Positions 13,826 to 20,743 of a DNA stretch of 64,000 nucleotides are shown in pieces. The translations under genes were made by a program, and so were the position numbers. A model generated the notes under the pieces. It was not told the DNA's origin. It saw only the letters and a list, made by a program, of their open reading frames with translations, and did no database searches. The stretch is from Tribonema minus (Eukaryota > Sar > Xanthophyceae > Tribonematales > Tribonemataceae): positions 868,001 to 932,000 of the forward strand of contig JAFCMP010000514.1 of assembly GCA_017506865.1 (NCBI GenBank), read 5' to 3'. The first letter of the stretch is position 1. Each line of letters starts with the position of its first letter.

Positions 13826-15421
13826 GTAAAATTGCTGAGCTGGTCTGCGCCGCGCCTCTCGCGCCCTCTCGCGCGTGTCGGACGCGGCCGCCGCGCGCTG
13901 CTCTCGCCGCCGCTGCGCGTTCGCCGCCTCGTCCGGCGTTCTATGTACTTTGAGATCGCGGCGCACGCCGTTCTGCACTTGCTTGAAAGCGTCAAGGATT
14001 TCCTGCTGGAGGTCCAGTGGCACCGGGTCGCCGAATCTCTTGAGCCGGTCCTGCAAGCGCAGCACCCCCATCTGCGCTGGCATGTCCTTCTTTGCGCGAT
14101 AGAAGATGCGTGCGCCCTTGAGCAGCGGCGCCAGCTCAGTGACCTTCTTCCGTTCTGGCTCTGCGCCCGGCGCGTACGCAGGTTCAGCCGCATCAGCCGC
14201 GGGGGGTACCACCACGGCGGGGCGCGCGGGATGTCGCCGCTGCCGAGCGGGGGCGGGGGCGGGGGGCGGCGCGTTGAACTCCATGAAGGGCGGGGGGGCG
14301 GGGGCGTCGGCCGCGGGGGGCTCGGGGGCGGGGGGCTCGGGGGCGGGGGGCTCGGGGGCGGGGGGCTCGGGGGCGGGGGGCTCGGGGGCGGGGGGCTCGG
14401 GGGCGGGGGGGGCCTCGGCAGCGGGCGCGGGCGAGGGGGGGCCGGGGGTGACGCGGCCCGGCGGGAGGAGCGCGAGCTGATTGTTGAACATGGGCGGCGG
14501 CGTGGTGTGGGGCTGGGCGACCTCACGATTCAGGTGATTGAACAACGCGTTCACCTGTGCGACCTGCTCTCGCCCCCTGCCGATGAATGCTTGTTGCGCA
14601 CTGATGTGCGCTTGGGCGATGTCTCGTAGCACACCCTGCGCGTCGCCGAAGCCCATCCGCAAGTTCGCGATCTCATCACGCAGGGGCGCGACGACCAACG
14701 CGAGCTGATCCTGCACCGCGGGCGCCAGCCCTGTGGCGTTGTCTTCGACGACCACCATTGCATTCTGGGGCTCCGTCTCGCCGCTCTTCGTCTCCTCGGC
14801 GCCGCCGTCATCCGTCTGTACCGCCGCGTCGCCGGTGCTCGCCGCCGCCTGTGTCGCGGCCGCCGTAGCGGAGGGCACGGCCTGCGCTGACCACTCGCGT
14901 ATCGACGGCGCGCGCGTCTGCGTCTCGGCCTCGCCGGTGTGCGGGGCGCGCACTGCCTGCGCTGCAGAGTCACGTGTCGCCGGCGCGCGCGTCTGCGTGC
15001 CGACGCCCCACGTGGCCGGCCCCCGCGTCTGCGTCTCCATGTCGGTAGATGATACGGCGTCTTGCGCTGTCTCAGTCTGCGTACCTGCATTATACTGCCA
15101 GGGATCGGCTTGCATTTGATCCATTTGGTGCGCGACCAGCGTCTGCGTGGGCCCGGGTGGCGCGCTGATAGGTGGAGGCGGTGGCATTTGCATGCCGGCG
15201 AGGTACTGCAGCAGCGCGCCGCTGCTGTCCGGGGCACTGGCGACCGTCTGTCCCCCGCCGCTGGGTATGAACACGGGCGCGCCGCCCCCGCCGCCCGTCT
15301 TGACGTTCACTCTCACTTTGGTTATTTGAGATCTATTGATATGTTTTTTGACGAGGACCTTGCGCTTCTTTTTAACCACATTGGGCCTTTTACGGCGCAT
15401 GACTTTGCGACTCATGGGCAC
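13820..15421 (-). CDS. Basic N-terminus, proline-rich core-like structural protein
   Basis: 533 residues. The first 45 are very basic (KVMRRKRPNVVKKKRKVLVK), like a nucleic-acid-binding core protein. Residues 125-200 contain a diverged repeat built on TQTRAPA. The middle has a helical section, then an (PEPPA)n proline tract encoded by a GC-rich tandem repeat. The last 150 residues are charged and helical, ending ARRRPAQQFYV. An adenovirus core-protein-like role in condensing viral DNA inside the capsid is plausible from composition and position but not proven. The region is very GC-rich, so other frames are open by chance. Confidence 0.68.
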   Translation of the reverse strand: MPMSRKVMRRKRPNVVKKKRKVLVKKHINRSQITKVRVNVKTGGGGGAPVFIPSGGGQTVASAPDSSGALLQYLAGMQMPPPPPISAPPGPTQTLVAHQMDQMQADPWQYNAGTQTETAQDAVSSTDMETQTRGPATWGVGTQTRAPATRDSAAQAVRAPHTGEAETQTRAPSIREWSAQAVPSATAAATQAAASTGDAAVQTDDGGAEETKSGETEPQNAMVVVEDNATGLAPAVQDQLALVVAPLRDEIANLRMGFGDAQGVLRDIAQAHISAQQAFIGRGREQVAQVNALFNHLNREVAQPHTTPPPMFNNQLALLPPGRVTPGPPSPAPAAEAPPAPEPPAPEPPAPEPPAPEPPAPEPPAPEPPAADAPAPPPFMEFNAPPPAPAPARQRRHPARPAVVVPPAADAAEPAYAPGAEPERKKVTELAPLLKGARIFYRAKKDMPAQMGVLRLQDRLKRFGDPVPLDLQQEILDAFKQVQNGVRRDLKVHRTPDEAANAQRRREQRAAAASDTRERAREARRRPAQQFYV

Positions 15422-15433
15422 TTGCTCTTGCCA

Positions 15434-15444
15434 AACATTTAAAA
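15434..15444 (-). promoter_or_regulatory. Late-type promoter motif of the core-like gene
   Basis: TTTTAAATGTT on the minus strand, 13 nt upstream of the ATG at 15421 and overlapping the 3' end of the ATPase gene. Confidence 0.5.
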
Positions 15445-16242
15445 GCTATTAGAGAGCCGTTGCCTTGGGATGTCGGCAAAAAGATAACCGAATTTTTGAA
15501 GAGTGTACAGCCGCAGCAAACGCTCGAATTCATGCTGCTCGCAGAAGCCGCTGACTTCATCATAGCACTCTTCGATCTCCTTCTTGTTGAGCGTTTTGAA
15601 AAACGCCCAATGAGTGGTGTTCGTGCGAATCGCTTTGGGGAGCCCCTTGACGGTTTGACTAACCAACACGAAGCTGACGCCGAACCGTGCCATATGCCTA
15701 TGACGCAGGCAAGCGTTCAACATCGGGTTCGCGGTGGCACGCGACAGCAGCGGACTTGCCTGTGCGTCATCCACGAGCACACAGTACGACGGCTGGCGCG
15801 GCGCGCACGGCATGTACCCGCGGCTGTCCAGAAGGTGCTCGTCCATTGCGTTCACAGCGGCGCCAGAGGTGTAGAGGTGGTGAACGATGGCATATTTCAA
15901 ATCGGCCTGATATTGTGCTGTGATCGCCTCCATCTCAACCTGTATGGCTTTAAGCGTGTTCCACACCGCCGGCGCTGAGAGGTCATCGTGTACTCTGTCC
16001 ATGTGCTCCTCACTAACGATGTTGCGGTATATACTGTTGGATGATGCCGTCGGTGATAAAATCCACGTGTGCGTGATGCTGCCCTCGCGCTGCATCAACG
16101 ATATGAGTGCGACGGCCAGGTAGCTCTTCCCCGCGTTACACTTGGCACTTAGGGTCAGAATAAACGGGAGCTGTGATATGTACTTTGACGTCACAGGTTG
16201 TACTTTTGGAAAGCGGCTCTCCAAGTCCGGGAGCTTGCGCAT
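15439..16242 (-). CDS. A32/FtsK-HerA-like genome-packaging ATPase
   Basis: 267 residues, the usual size for PLV and virophage packaging ATPases. Walker A is SAKCNAGKSYL (residues 32-42, Lys39). Walker B is SYCVLVDDAQ (Asp158/Asp159). A sensor-like SFVLVSQTVKGLPKAIR segment follows, resembling the VLxSQ motif of the family. It would pump the linear genome into the preformed capsid. It is the third core morphogenesis gene together with the two capsid proteins and lies in a minus-strand block with the core-like and fiber genes. All motifs are intact. Confidence 0.88.
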   Translation of the reverse strand: MRKLPDLESRFPKVQPVTSKYISQLPFILTLSAKCNAGKSYLAVALISLMQREGSITHTWILSPTASSNSIYRNIVSEEHMDRVHDDLSAPAVWNTLKAIQVEMEAITAQYQADLKYAIVHHLYTSGAAVNAMDEHLLDSRGYMPCAPRQPSYCVLVDDAQASPLLSRATANPMLNACLRHRHMARFGVSFVLVSQTVKGLPKAIRTNTTHWAFFKTLNKKEIEECYDEVSGFCEQHEFERLLRLYTLQKFGYLFADIPRQRLSNSF

Positions 16243-16260
16243 GTTGTCCTTTACAAGCAG

Positions 16261-16445
16261 TTACACGAAATTAATCGCGTGCGCCGCTCTGACGTGCGCC
16301 TTCTGCAGGTCGTCGCATATCGCGCCCTGGCCGGCACGGAGCGCCGCGAGCTCGTCGCGCAGGTCCTGCATCTCGCCGGTCTGAGCGTGAATCTGCTCGA
16401 GCAAATCCTCCGCGTCGATGTAGGACACATCGGAGCCGCTATCGG

Positions 16446-16476
<31 letters not shown>

Positions 16477-16653
16477 GGGCGGCGCGAGCGGCACCGGCGG
16501 CGGCGGCAGCGGCGGCGGCGCAGCAGCCTCGGGGACGGGCGCGGGCTCAGCTTGTTGAGCGTCCTGTGCGGCCTTTGCCTTCGCCTCGAGAGAGGCCTTG
16601 CGGCTCGCTAGACACTTGTCGAAGGCAGCGGTCTGAGCGGCGGTGCGCGTCAT
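16261..16653 (-). CDS. Proline-rich small viral protein
   Basis: 130 residues: a charged N-terminal helix (KCLASRKASLEAKAKAAQDA), a long proline tract encoded by a GGC-repeat region, an acidic DSGSDVSYIDAEDLL segment, then a helical heptad-like C terminus (EMQDLRDELAALRAGQG). It may be a small virion or scaffold protein. It shares a 43-bp divergent intergenic region with the plus-strand gene at 16697, which contains TTTTATATC and AAAATAAAAG as candidate promoters in each direction. No family recognised. Confidence 0.6.
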
Positions 16654-16696
16654 GCGGCTGTTTTATATCTCAATGAAGTGTGTACAAAATAAAAGC

Positions 16697-16873
16697 ATGG
16701 ATGCCATCGTTGAAGTCGACATTGACCGATTCCTCGGCGGTTGCGCTGATGTTCCCCCTGCCAAACTGCGTCTGGTGAGAGACAATTTGCGCAAGACACA
16801 GGCCAAACAGCTTCGCGAGGCGGCTAAAATGTTAGCAAATGCACAAGAGAAGCGAGCGAATGCCGCAGCCTGA
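16697..16873 (+). CDS. Very small helical viral protein
   Basis: 58 residues starting MDAIVEVDIDRFLGGCADVP, then a basic amphipathic helix rich in Arg, Lys and Ala. Longer starts exist at 16643 and 16673. The gene runs 14 nt into the next gene (ATG at 16860), an arrangement typical of compact co-transcribed viral genes. It is first of four rightward structural genes. Function unknown. Confidence 0.55.
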   Translation: MDAIVEVDIDRFLGGCADVPPAKLRLVRDNLRKTQAKQLREAAKMLANAQEKRANAAA

Positions 16874-17609
16874 TAACGTCTATATCGACAGCTCGCAGTG
16901 CGTGCGCGCCAACGCGTACCACAACGATGTGCAAGTGGTGCTGCCACATGCCATTCACGCGGCTGATGGGTTCAGCCTGCGCATCAGCTTGCATTCATTG
17001 TCAATCGCCAACACGCAGATGTGCATCAACCTGTATTGCGACACGTTGACCATTTCAGGAGTGAGCGTGACGCTGCCCTCAGGTAACTACAGCGCTACCA
17101 GCTTGACCGCGGCGCTCGCAGCCGCGTACCCGACGCGAAGTGTTTCATTCAATGTCATCACTTCAAAAATCACATTCGCGAGCGCTACCACCATGACCAT
17201 CTCAGGAAGCATGTGTAGTATTTTGAACATTGATGAGCAGAGCAGCGGCTTGCAGGTCAGCAGCAAATATAATGTGGATCTTAGTTCAACGCATACGATC
17301 AATGTCTTCACCAGTCTCAACAACACGTCGCTCGATGCATCAGCAAACAGACGGCGAGGACTGCTCGCCTCCGTGCAAGCAAATGTCGGACCCCTGTGCG
17401 TACTGCACTACAGCGATACCGCCGCAGCCCAAGGAGGGCTCATCGAGGCTAGAAGCGTCGCTGAATTCCGCGTTAGCCTTTTTGACGATGGGGGGCGTCC
17501 TCTATTGGCTAGCCTGCCGTTTGTATGTATGATCAAATTCACACAGATCGCGACGGGCGTGCGCGAGCTCAACATCGTGCACCCCGGCAGCCTCACCGCC
17601 CCCATGTGA
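16860..17609 (+). CDS. Probable minor capsid (penton) protein
   Basis: 249 residues from MPQPDNVYIDSSQCVRANAY. The whole protein is beta-rich with few charges, as expected for a single jelly-roll penton. It begins with the VYIDSxxC-type segment seen in PLV and virophage penton proteins, has hydrophobic alternation (TLTISGVSVTLPSGNYSATS) and ends ELNIVHPGSLTAPM. Pentons occupy the fivefold vertices and hold the fiber. The position two genes upstream of the major capsid protein supports the call; sequence conservation of pentons is low, so structure prediction would be decisive. Confidence 0.68.
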   Translation: MPQPDNVYIDSSQCVRANAYHNDVQVVLPHAIHAADGFSLRISLHSLSIANTQMCINLYCDTLTISGVSVTLPSGNYSATSLTAALAAAYPTRSVSFNVITSKITFASATTMTISGSMCSILNIDEQSSGLQVSSKYNVDLSSTHTINVFTSLNNTSLDASANRRRGLLASVQANVGPLCVLHYSDTAAAQGGLIEARSVAEFRVSLFDDGGRPLLASLPFVCMIKFTQIATGVRELNIVHPGSLTAPM

Positions 17610-17643
17610 AATAAAATCTAGCTATTCTAACAAACGCTTTCAC

Positions 17644-18021
17644 ATGGGCTCTTTTGGCGGATGGCTCGCTAAAAAAATATTTCGCCCCGCACAGCGATTC
17701 CTCGGCAAGACACTCCCGCGGGGCATTGGAGCGGCGGCGAAGTGGATTGGCAAGAAAGCGCTTCCTGTACTACGTGTAGGCACGGGGATCATTCGTGACG
17801 TCGCTGCGAACCCGCTCGCCCAGGGTTTGGCGTCTATGGCGCTCGGACCGCAAGCCGCGCTCGCGATGAACGGGATCTCAGCGGGCGCGGCTTTCGCGAA
17901 CAGCGCGACGCGCGCGGCGCCGAGTATCTTGCAAGGATTTAAGAGCCCACACACGGCAGGCCAGAGCGTTCAAGATCTCGCGAAGTTACAGCAGGAGTAC
18001 AGAAATCTGAAAACTCGATGA
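17644..18021 (+). CDS. Amphipathic, membrane-active-like small virion protein
   Basis: 125 residues beginning MGSFGGWLAKKIFRPAQRFL, with several Gly/Ala/Lys/Trp amphipathic helices (AAKWIGKKALPVLRVGTGII) and a hydrophobic Ala/Gly-rich middle, then a charged C terminus. Composition and size resemble minor virion proteins of adeno-like viruses that disrupt membranes during entry or bridge the capsid interior. That role is inferred only from helix character. It sits between the penton and capsid genes in one rightward block. Confidence 0.6.
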   Translation: MGSFGGWLAKKIFRPAQRFLGKTLPRGIGAAAKWIGKKALPVLRVGTGIIRDVAANPLAQGLASMALGPQAALAMNGISAGAAFANSATRAAPSILQGFKSPHTAGQSVQDLAKLQQEYRNLKTR

Positions 18022-18029
18022 ATTCATGA

Positions 18030-18039
18030 TTAAAATGTT
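18030..18039 (+). promoter_or_regulatory. Late promoter motif of the major capsid gene
   Basis: TTAAAATGTT, 23 nt upstream of the capsid ATG at 18063, matching the TTTTAATGTT family. Confidence 0.5.
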
Positions 18040-18062
18040 GATGTGAGTAAAGCGAGTGACGG

Positions 18063-19346
18063 ATGTCGGTTCCGGCGTCTTTATCATACCCTCAGCTGCG
18101 GCCAGTCTCCGCATCTGCCGTGAGTAGCAGATTCAGCTCCCCTCCGGTGTCTGGAACCTCATTCGCCCCGGGGTCAATAATTAGCATCGACCTCGCCCAG
18201 TGTGGGGCAAGGAACTGTTGGTTGGACTGTGCCCAAACCATGATTTCATTTCAACTTAATGTAGGCTTAAACGGGGGCACGGCGCCTACATGGAGTTCAC
18301 ACGGTTATAACTGGTTGCAAACGGTAACTATGTGGGCGAGTGCTGGATCTTCGCAATTGGAGCAAATAACCAATTATAACGCCCTACATGCAGTATTACG
18401 CGACTTATGCAGCAGCCAGGACATGGTGAGAACGCGAGATAGCATTCTCCTAGGCAGTGACCCGACCAGACTGAGGTCCCCCGTGCAGAATGCCGCGGCC
18501 GTCACTAGCGTACAGTATAGCATTCCTTTGTTGTCCATCATAGGATTGCTTTCCAACACAGATAGAATGTTGCCTCTTCACGCGCTTGGGTCCGCTTTAA
18601 GGCTTGACGTCGAGGTCGCCAGTGCGGCAACTGCGATCGCCTCGGGGGGCACAGTTCCTGCAACTTCTGCGACGGTTACACTTAGTAACGTCACTCTCGA
18701 TTGCAGCTATATCACGTTGGTCGATTCAGCGGCTGACCAGATCCGGAGTATCACCGGCAATAAGTACGATTGGTCCTCGTCACAATGGAAGTGCTATAGG
18801 ACGATACATAGCGCCGGGGCTCTTTCAAACAGCGTCATGATCCCGAGTAGGGTGAGCAGTATGAAATCACTCATCATAATTCAGCGGGAGGCCGCTACGG
18901 AGTACAACATCGCAGCGAGTTCAGTAACCCAGAGAATTAGAAACCAGCTCAAACAATTCGCAGTTAGGGTTGGGGGTAGCTGGGTGACGACCGTCCCGAT
19001 CCAATGTGGCGCGCAGGCGATTCCGGCCTACCTCGAAGCGACGCGAGTTTTCTCAAATCCTGCATCAGAGTCTACATGTGGACTCCTCGCATCCGATTCG
19101 TGGACACTCGACACATCTGTGGCCCCGACGACGACGAGCGTTGAGGGATCGTTCATGATAGCCTCGGAGTTGGATGTGTTCAGCCAACAGCGCTTGGTCA
19201 GTGGTCACAGCACGAGCGCCAACGCCCTAGTGTGCGAGATCGTCTACTCTGCAGCTCCTCTTGGCGTTAATATCGATAGCTTCTGCGAGGCGGATGCCCA
19301 GTTCCACATCGATGGCGCAACGGGGTCGATCATGGTGGCAGTTTGA
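18063..19346 (+). CDS. MCP: Major capsid protein (double jelly-roll)
   Basis: 427 residues, PLV length. The protein is beta-rich throughout with the order expected of a double jelly-roll hexon. An N-terminal Ser/Pro arm is followed by strand-rich segments (DLAQCGARNCWLDCAQTMIS near 44-63). A helix-containing loop with LEQITNYNALHAVLRDLCSS (about 99-118) comes next; this kind of 'ITNYN..H..L' segment is typical of the alpha-helical loop in PLV and virophage capsid proteins. The second barrel carries the ITGNKYDWSSSQWKCYRTIH segment and ends with a short beta tail (FHIDGATGSIMVAV). Trimers would form the capsid facets. The frame is intact and a late motif lies upstream. Confidence 0.85.
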   Translation: MSVPASLSYPQLRPVSASAVSSRFSSPPVSGTSFAPGSIISIDLAQCGARNCWLDCAQTMISFQLNVGLNGGTAPTWSSHGYNWLQTVTMWASAGSSQLEQITNYNALHAVLRDLCSSQDMVRTRDSILLGSDPTRLRSPVQNAAAVTSVQYSIPLLSIIGLLSNTDRMLPLHALGSALRLDVEVASAATAIASGGTVPATSATVTLSNVTLDCSYITLVDSAADQIRSITGNKYDWSSSQWKCYRTIHSAGALSNSVMIPSRVSSMKSLIIIQREAATEYNIAASSVTQRIRNQLKQFAVRVGGSWVTTVPIQCGAQAIPAYLEATRVFSNPASESTCGLLASDSWTLDTSVAPTTTSVEGSFMIASELDVFSQQRLVSGHSTSANALVCEIVYSAAPLGVNIDSFCEADAQFHIDGATGSIMVAV

Positions 19347-19384
19347 GTAGGTGAAATGTAAATGATCAATTGTTTTTCTTATTA

Positions 19385-19786
19385 TCACTCGTCACAATTT
19401 GCTATGTTCTTGAACTCTACTGAAATGAAATGATGCCCGAGAGTCACCGCCAGCGCAAGCGTGGCGGGTATCAGCACGCGCACTTTGAGACGGCGCGGCG
19501 CTCTGTCGCAGTAGAAAACGCCCGGCGCGCTCATGTCGGCTCCGTTCAGCAACGCCACGGTCTCCCAACCGTCGCTGCCCGTGATTGACGTGTCGAGACA
19601 GCGTGTGATTTCCGGCGCATTGAACTGCAGAGCGTACACGACAGTAGCCGTCAGTGATGCGGCGATGAACGTGACGGATGCGCGGTATGGGCCGATCGGC
19701 ATATCCGGTACTTGCACCTCGTACGCCCATGCTGTGTCCGTCGCATTGACTGCATCGCGGGAGCGCACCGTGAGCGTGTAGTCCAT
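19385..19786 (-). CDS. Beta-rich small virion protein
   Basis: 133 residues (MDYTLTVRSRDAVNATDTAW at the start). Alternating hydrophobic residues and low charge suggest a small beta-sandwich, perhaps a capsid cement or vertex protein. It is convergent to the capsid gene, with only 38 bp between the stops. Upstream are the late motif at 19801-19810 and the inner repeat IR-B, both shared with the 6443 gene. Confidence 0.65.
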   Translation of the reverse strand: MDYTLTVRSRDAVNATDTAWAYEVQVPDMPIGPYRASVTFIAASLTATVVYALQFNAPEITRCLDTSITGSDGWETVALLNGADMSAPGVFYCDRAPRRLKVRVLIPATLALAVTLGHHFISVEFKNIANCDE

Positions 19787-19800
19787 GTTTGTCTACTCGC

Positions 19801-19810
19801 AACATTAAAA
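19801..19810 (-). promoter_or_regulatory. Late promoter motif of the 19385-19786 gene
   Basis: TTTTAATGTT on the minus strand, 15 nt upstream of the ATG at 19786 and identical to 12252-12261. Confidence 0.5.
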
Positions 19811-19871
19811 GTGAACATACAGTTGCAGCGTCATCACAGCCACGCACGACGCGAACTGCTGTGCGGCACGT

Positions 19872-20311
19872 TCGTGAGCTTCGTGAGCGGAGGTCTGCGG
19901 ATGCCATGAACTGTTGAAAATCTGAAAATCAGCTAATATTAAAACAGTGAAAAACAGCACCCGCCCTGTAAAAAACTTCCCCTCTCTCTCTCTCATGGTT
20001 CAACTATTTGGTCTCATACCTGCGAGCTAGCTCACCTTAAACCCCCACTCCCCCCGCCACACACATATACACATACACACACACACACACACAAATATTA
20101 AAAATAAGTATGAAGAGTATGAAGAGTATGCAGGATGGGATTCCGTGTGAGGGAGAGTGTAGGGTTGTTACGTGAAGCGCAAAAGCATACCTTAGAGAGA
20201 GTATGCGAGTGGTAAGCTGGTGGTCTCAGTAGAGAGAGAGTGTGTGTAGGCGAGATCTCCGTGGAGCGCGCTGCCGACTTCATTTGGGGCGCTGTAGGTG
20301 TAGGGGCTGAC
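19872..20311 (-). repeat. Inner inverted repeat copy IR-B
   Basis: 440 bp, inverted copy of 5939-6385, differing mainly by small indels in the TG and GAGA microsatellites and a few substitutions. Its outer edge is 17 bp from the right terminal repeat and abuts CATTCACAGCGGCGACC. That string matches the array-unit sequence CATTCACAGCGGCGGCC and may mark an old recombination junction. Confidence 0.93.
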
Positions 20312-20413
20312 ATTCACAGCGGCGACCATCCGGGTGCTGCTGAGCACTTTGACCATTTGACAGCTTTGACCGTTTGACACATCTGAGAATTTGATCAGTT
20401 CACTTCATTTCCC

Positions 20414-20607
20414 CTACAGTAACCACCGCGCTCGACCCACATGCCGAGAGTTTGATCGAAACCGGCATCCATGTAGGGGGGCGTCAAATGGGACTTTGAC
20501 TGTACTCGCCCTACAGCAACCACCGCGCTCGACCCCCAGGCCGAGCGTTTGATCGTAACCGGCGTCCATGTGGGGGGGCGTCAAATGGGACTTTGACGGT
20601 ACTCGCC
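20414..20607. repeat. 97-bp tandem duplication inside the right terminal repeat
   Basis: Units 20414-20510 and 20511-20607 both run from CTACAG(T/C)AACCACCGCG to (T/G)GTACTCGCC, with about eight mismatches. The left repeat has a single unit. Confidence 0.92.
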
Positions 20608-20645
20608 CTACTATACGCGAGTCTTTGACCGAGTCTTTGACCGAG

Positions 20646-20675
20646 TGAAATGGTGTAAACGTTTACACCATTTCA
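20646..20675. repeat. Right terminal 30-bp perfect palindrome
   Basis: Same 30 bases as 501-530. The first 15 (TGAAATGGTGTAAAC) are followed by their exact reverse complement, ending at the last base of the element. Confidence 0.95.
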
Positions 20676-20680
20676 GACAA
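20676..20680. repeat. Right target-site duplication, GACAA
   Basis: Repeats the GACAA at 496-500. Removing the element and one copy gives GTCACGACAAAAGCACGCCA, which aligns with the sister intron GTCACAACACGGGCACGCCG (from about base 221). Confidence 0.75.
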
Positions 20681-20743
20681 AAGCACGCCACCGGGCACGG
20701 CATCGCCTCACATCACAAAATGCCAAACAGAATGATGGCTCAC

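Larger units (their letters stand above)
501..20675. mobile_element. Complete integrated polinton-like virus (20,175 bp)
   Basis: Bounded by 347-bp terminal inverted repeats, terminal 30-bp palindromes and a GACAA target duplication. It carries the PLV morphogenesis set: major capsid protein (18063-19346), probable penton/minor capsid protein (16860-17609) and packaging ATPase (15439-16242). It also has a TVpol/SF3 helicase (6681-9191), an rve integrase (10878-12230) and a tyrosine recombinase (950-2272). The 427-residue capsid protein is PLV-sized and shorter than typical virophage capsid proteins. No protein-primed family B polymerase or maturation protease is recognisable, which separates it from classical Polintons/Mavericks and from Mavirus. 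I see no frameshift in any main gene. It sits in an intron, so the host gene might survive by splicing, although a 20-kb insertion probably harms it. Confidence 0.92.
20329..20675. repeat. Right terminal inverted repeat
   Basis: Inverted partner of 501-847. It lacks the 80-bp insert of the left copy but has a 97-bp internal tandem duplication (20414-20607), so the two arms have the same total length by coincidence. Confidence 0.93.

Noticed and set aside
13832..14629. 265-codon Gly-rich plus-strand frame
   Set aside because: Antisense of the proline tract of the core-like protein.
501..20675. Classification as a virophage or a classical Polinton/Maverick
   Set aside because: No family B polymerase or recognisable Ulp1-like protease, and the capsid protein is short. 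A PLV assignment fits better, although phylogeny would be needed to exclude a divergent virophage.
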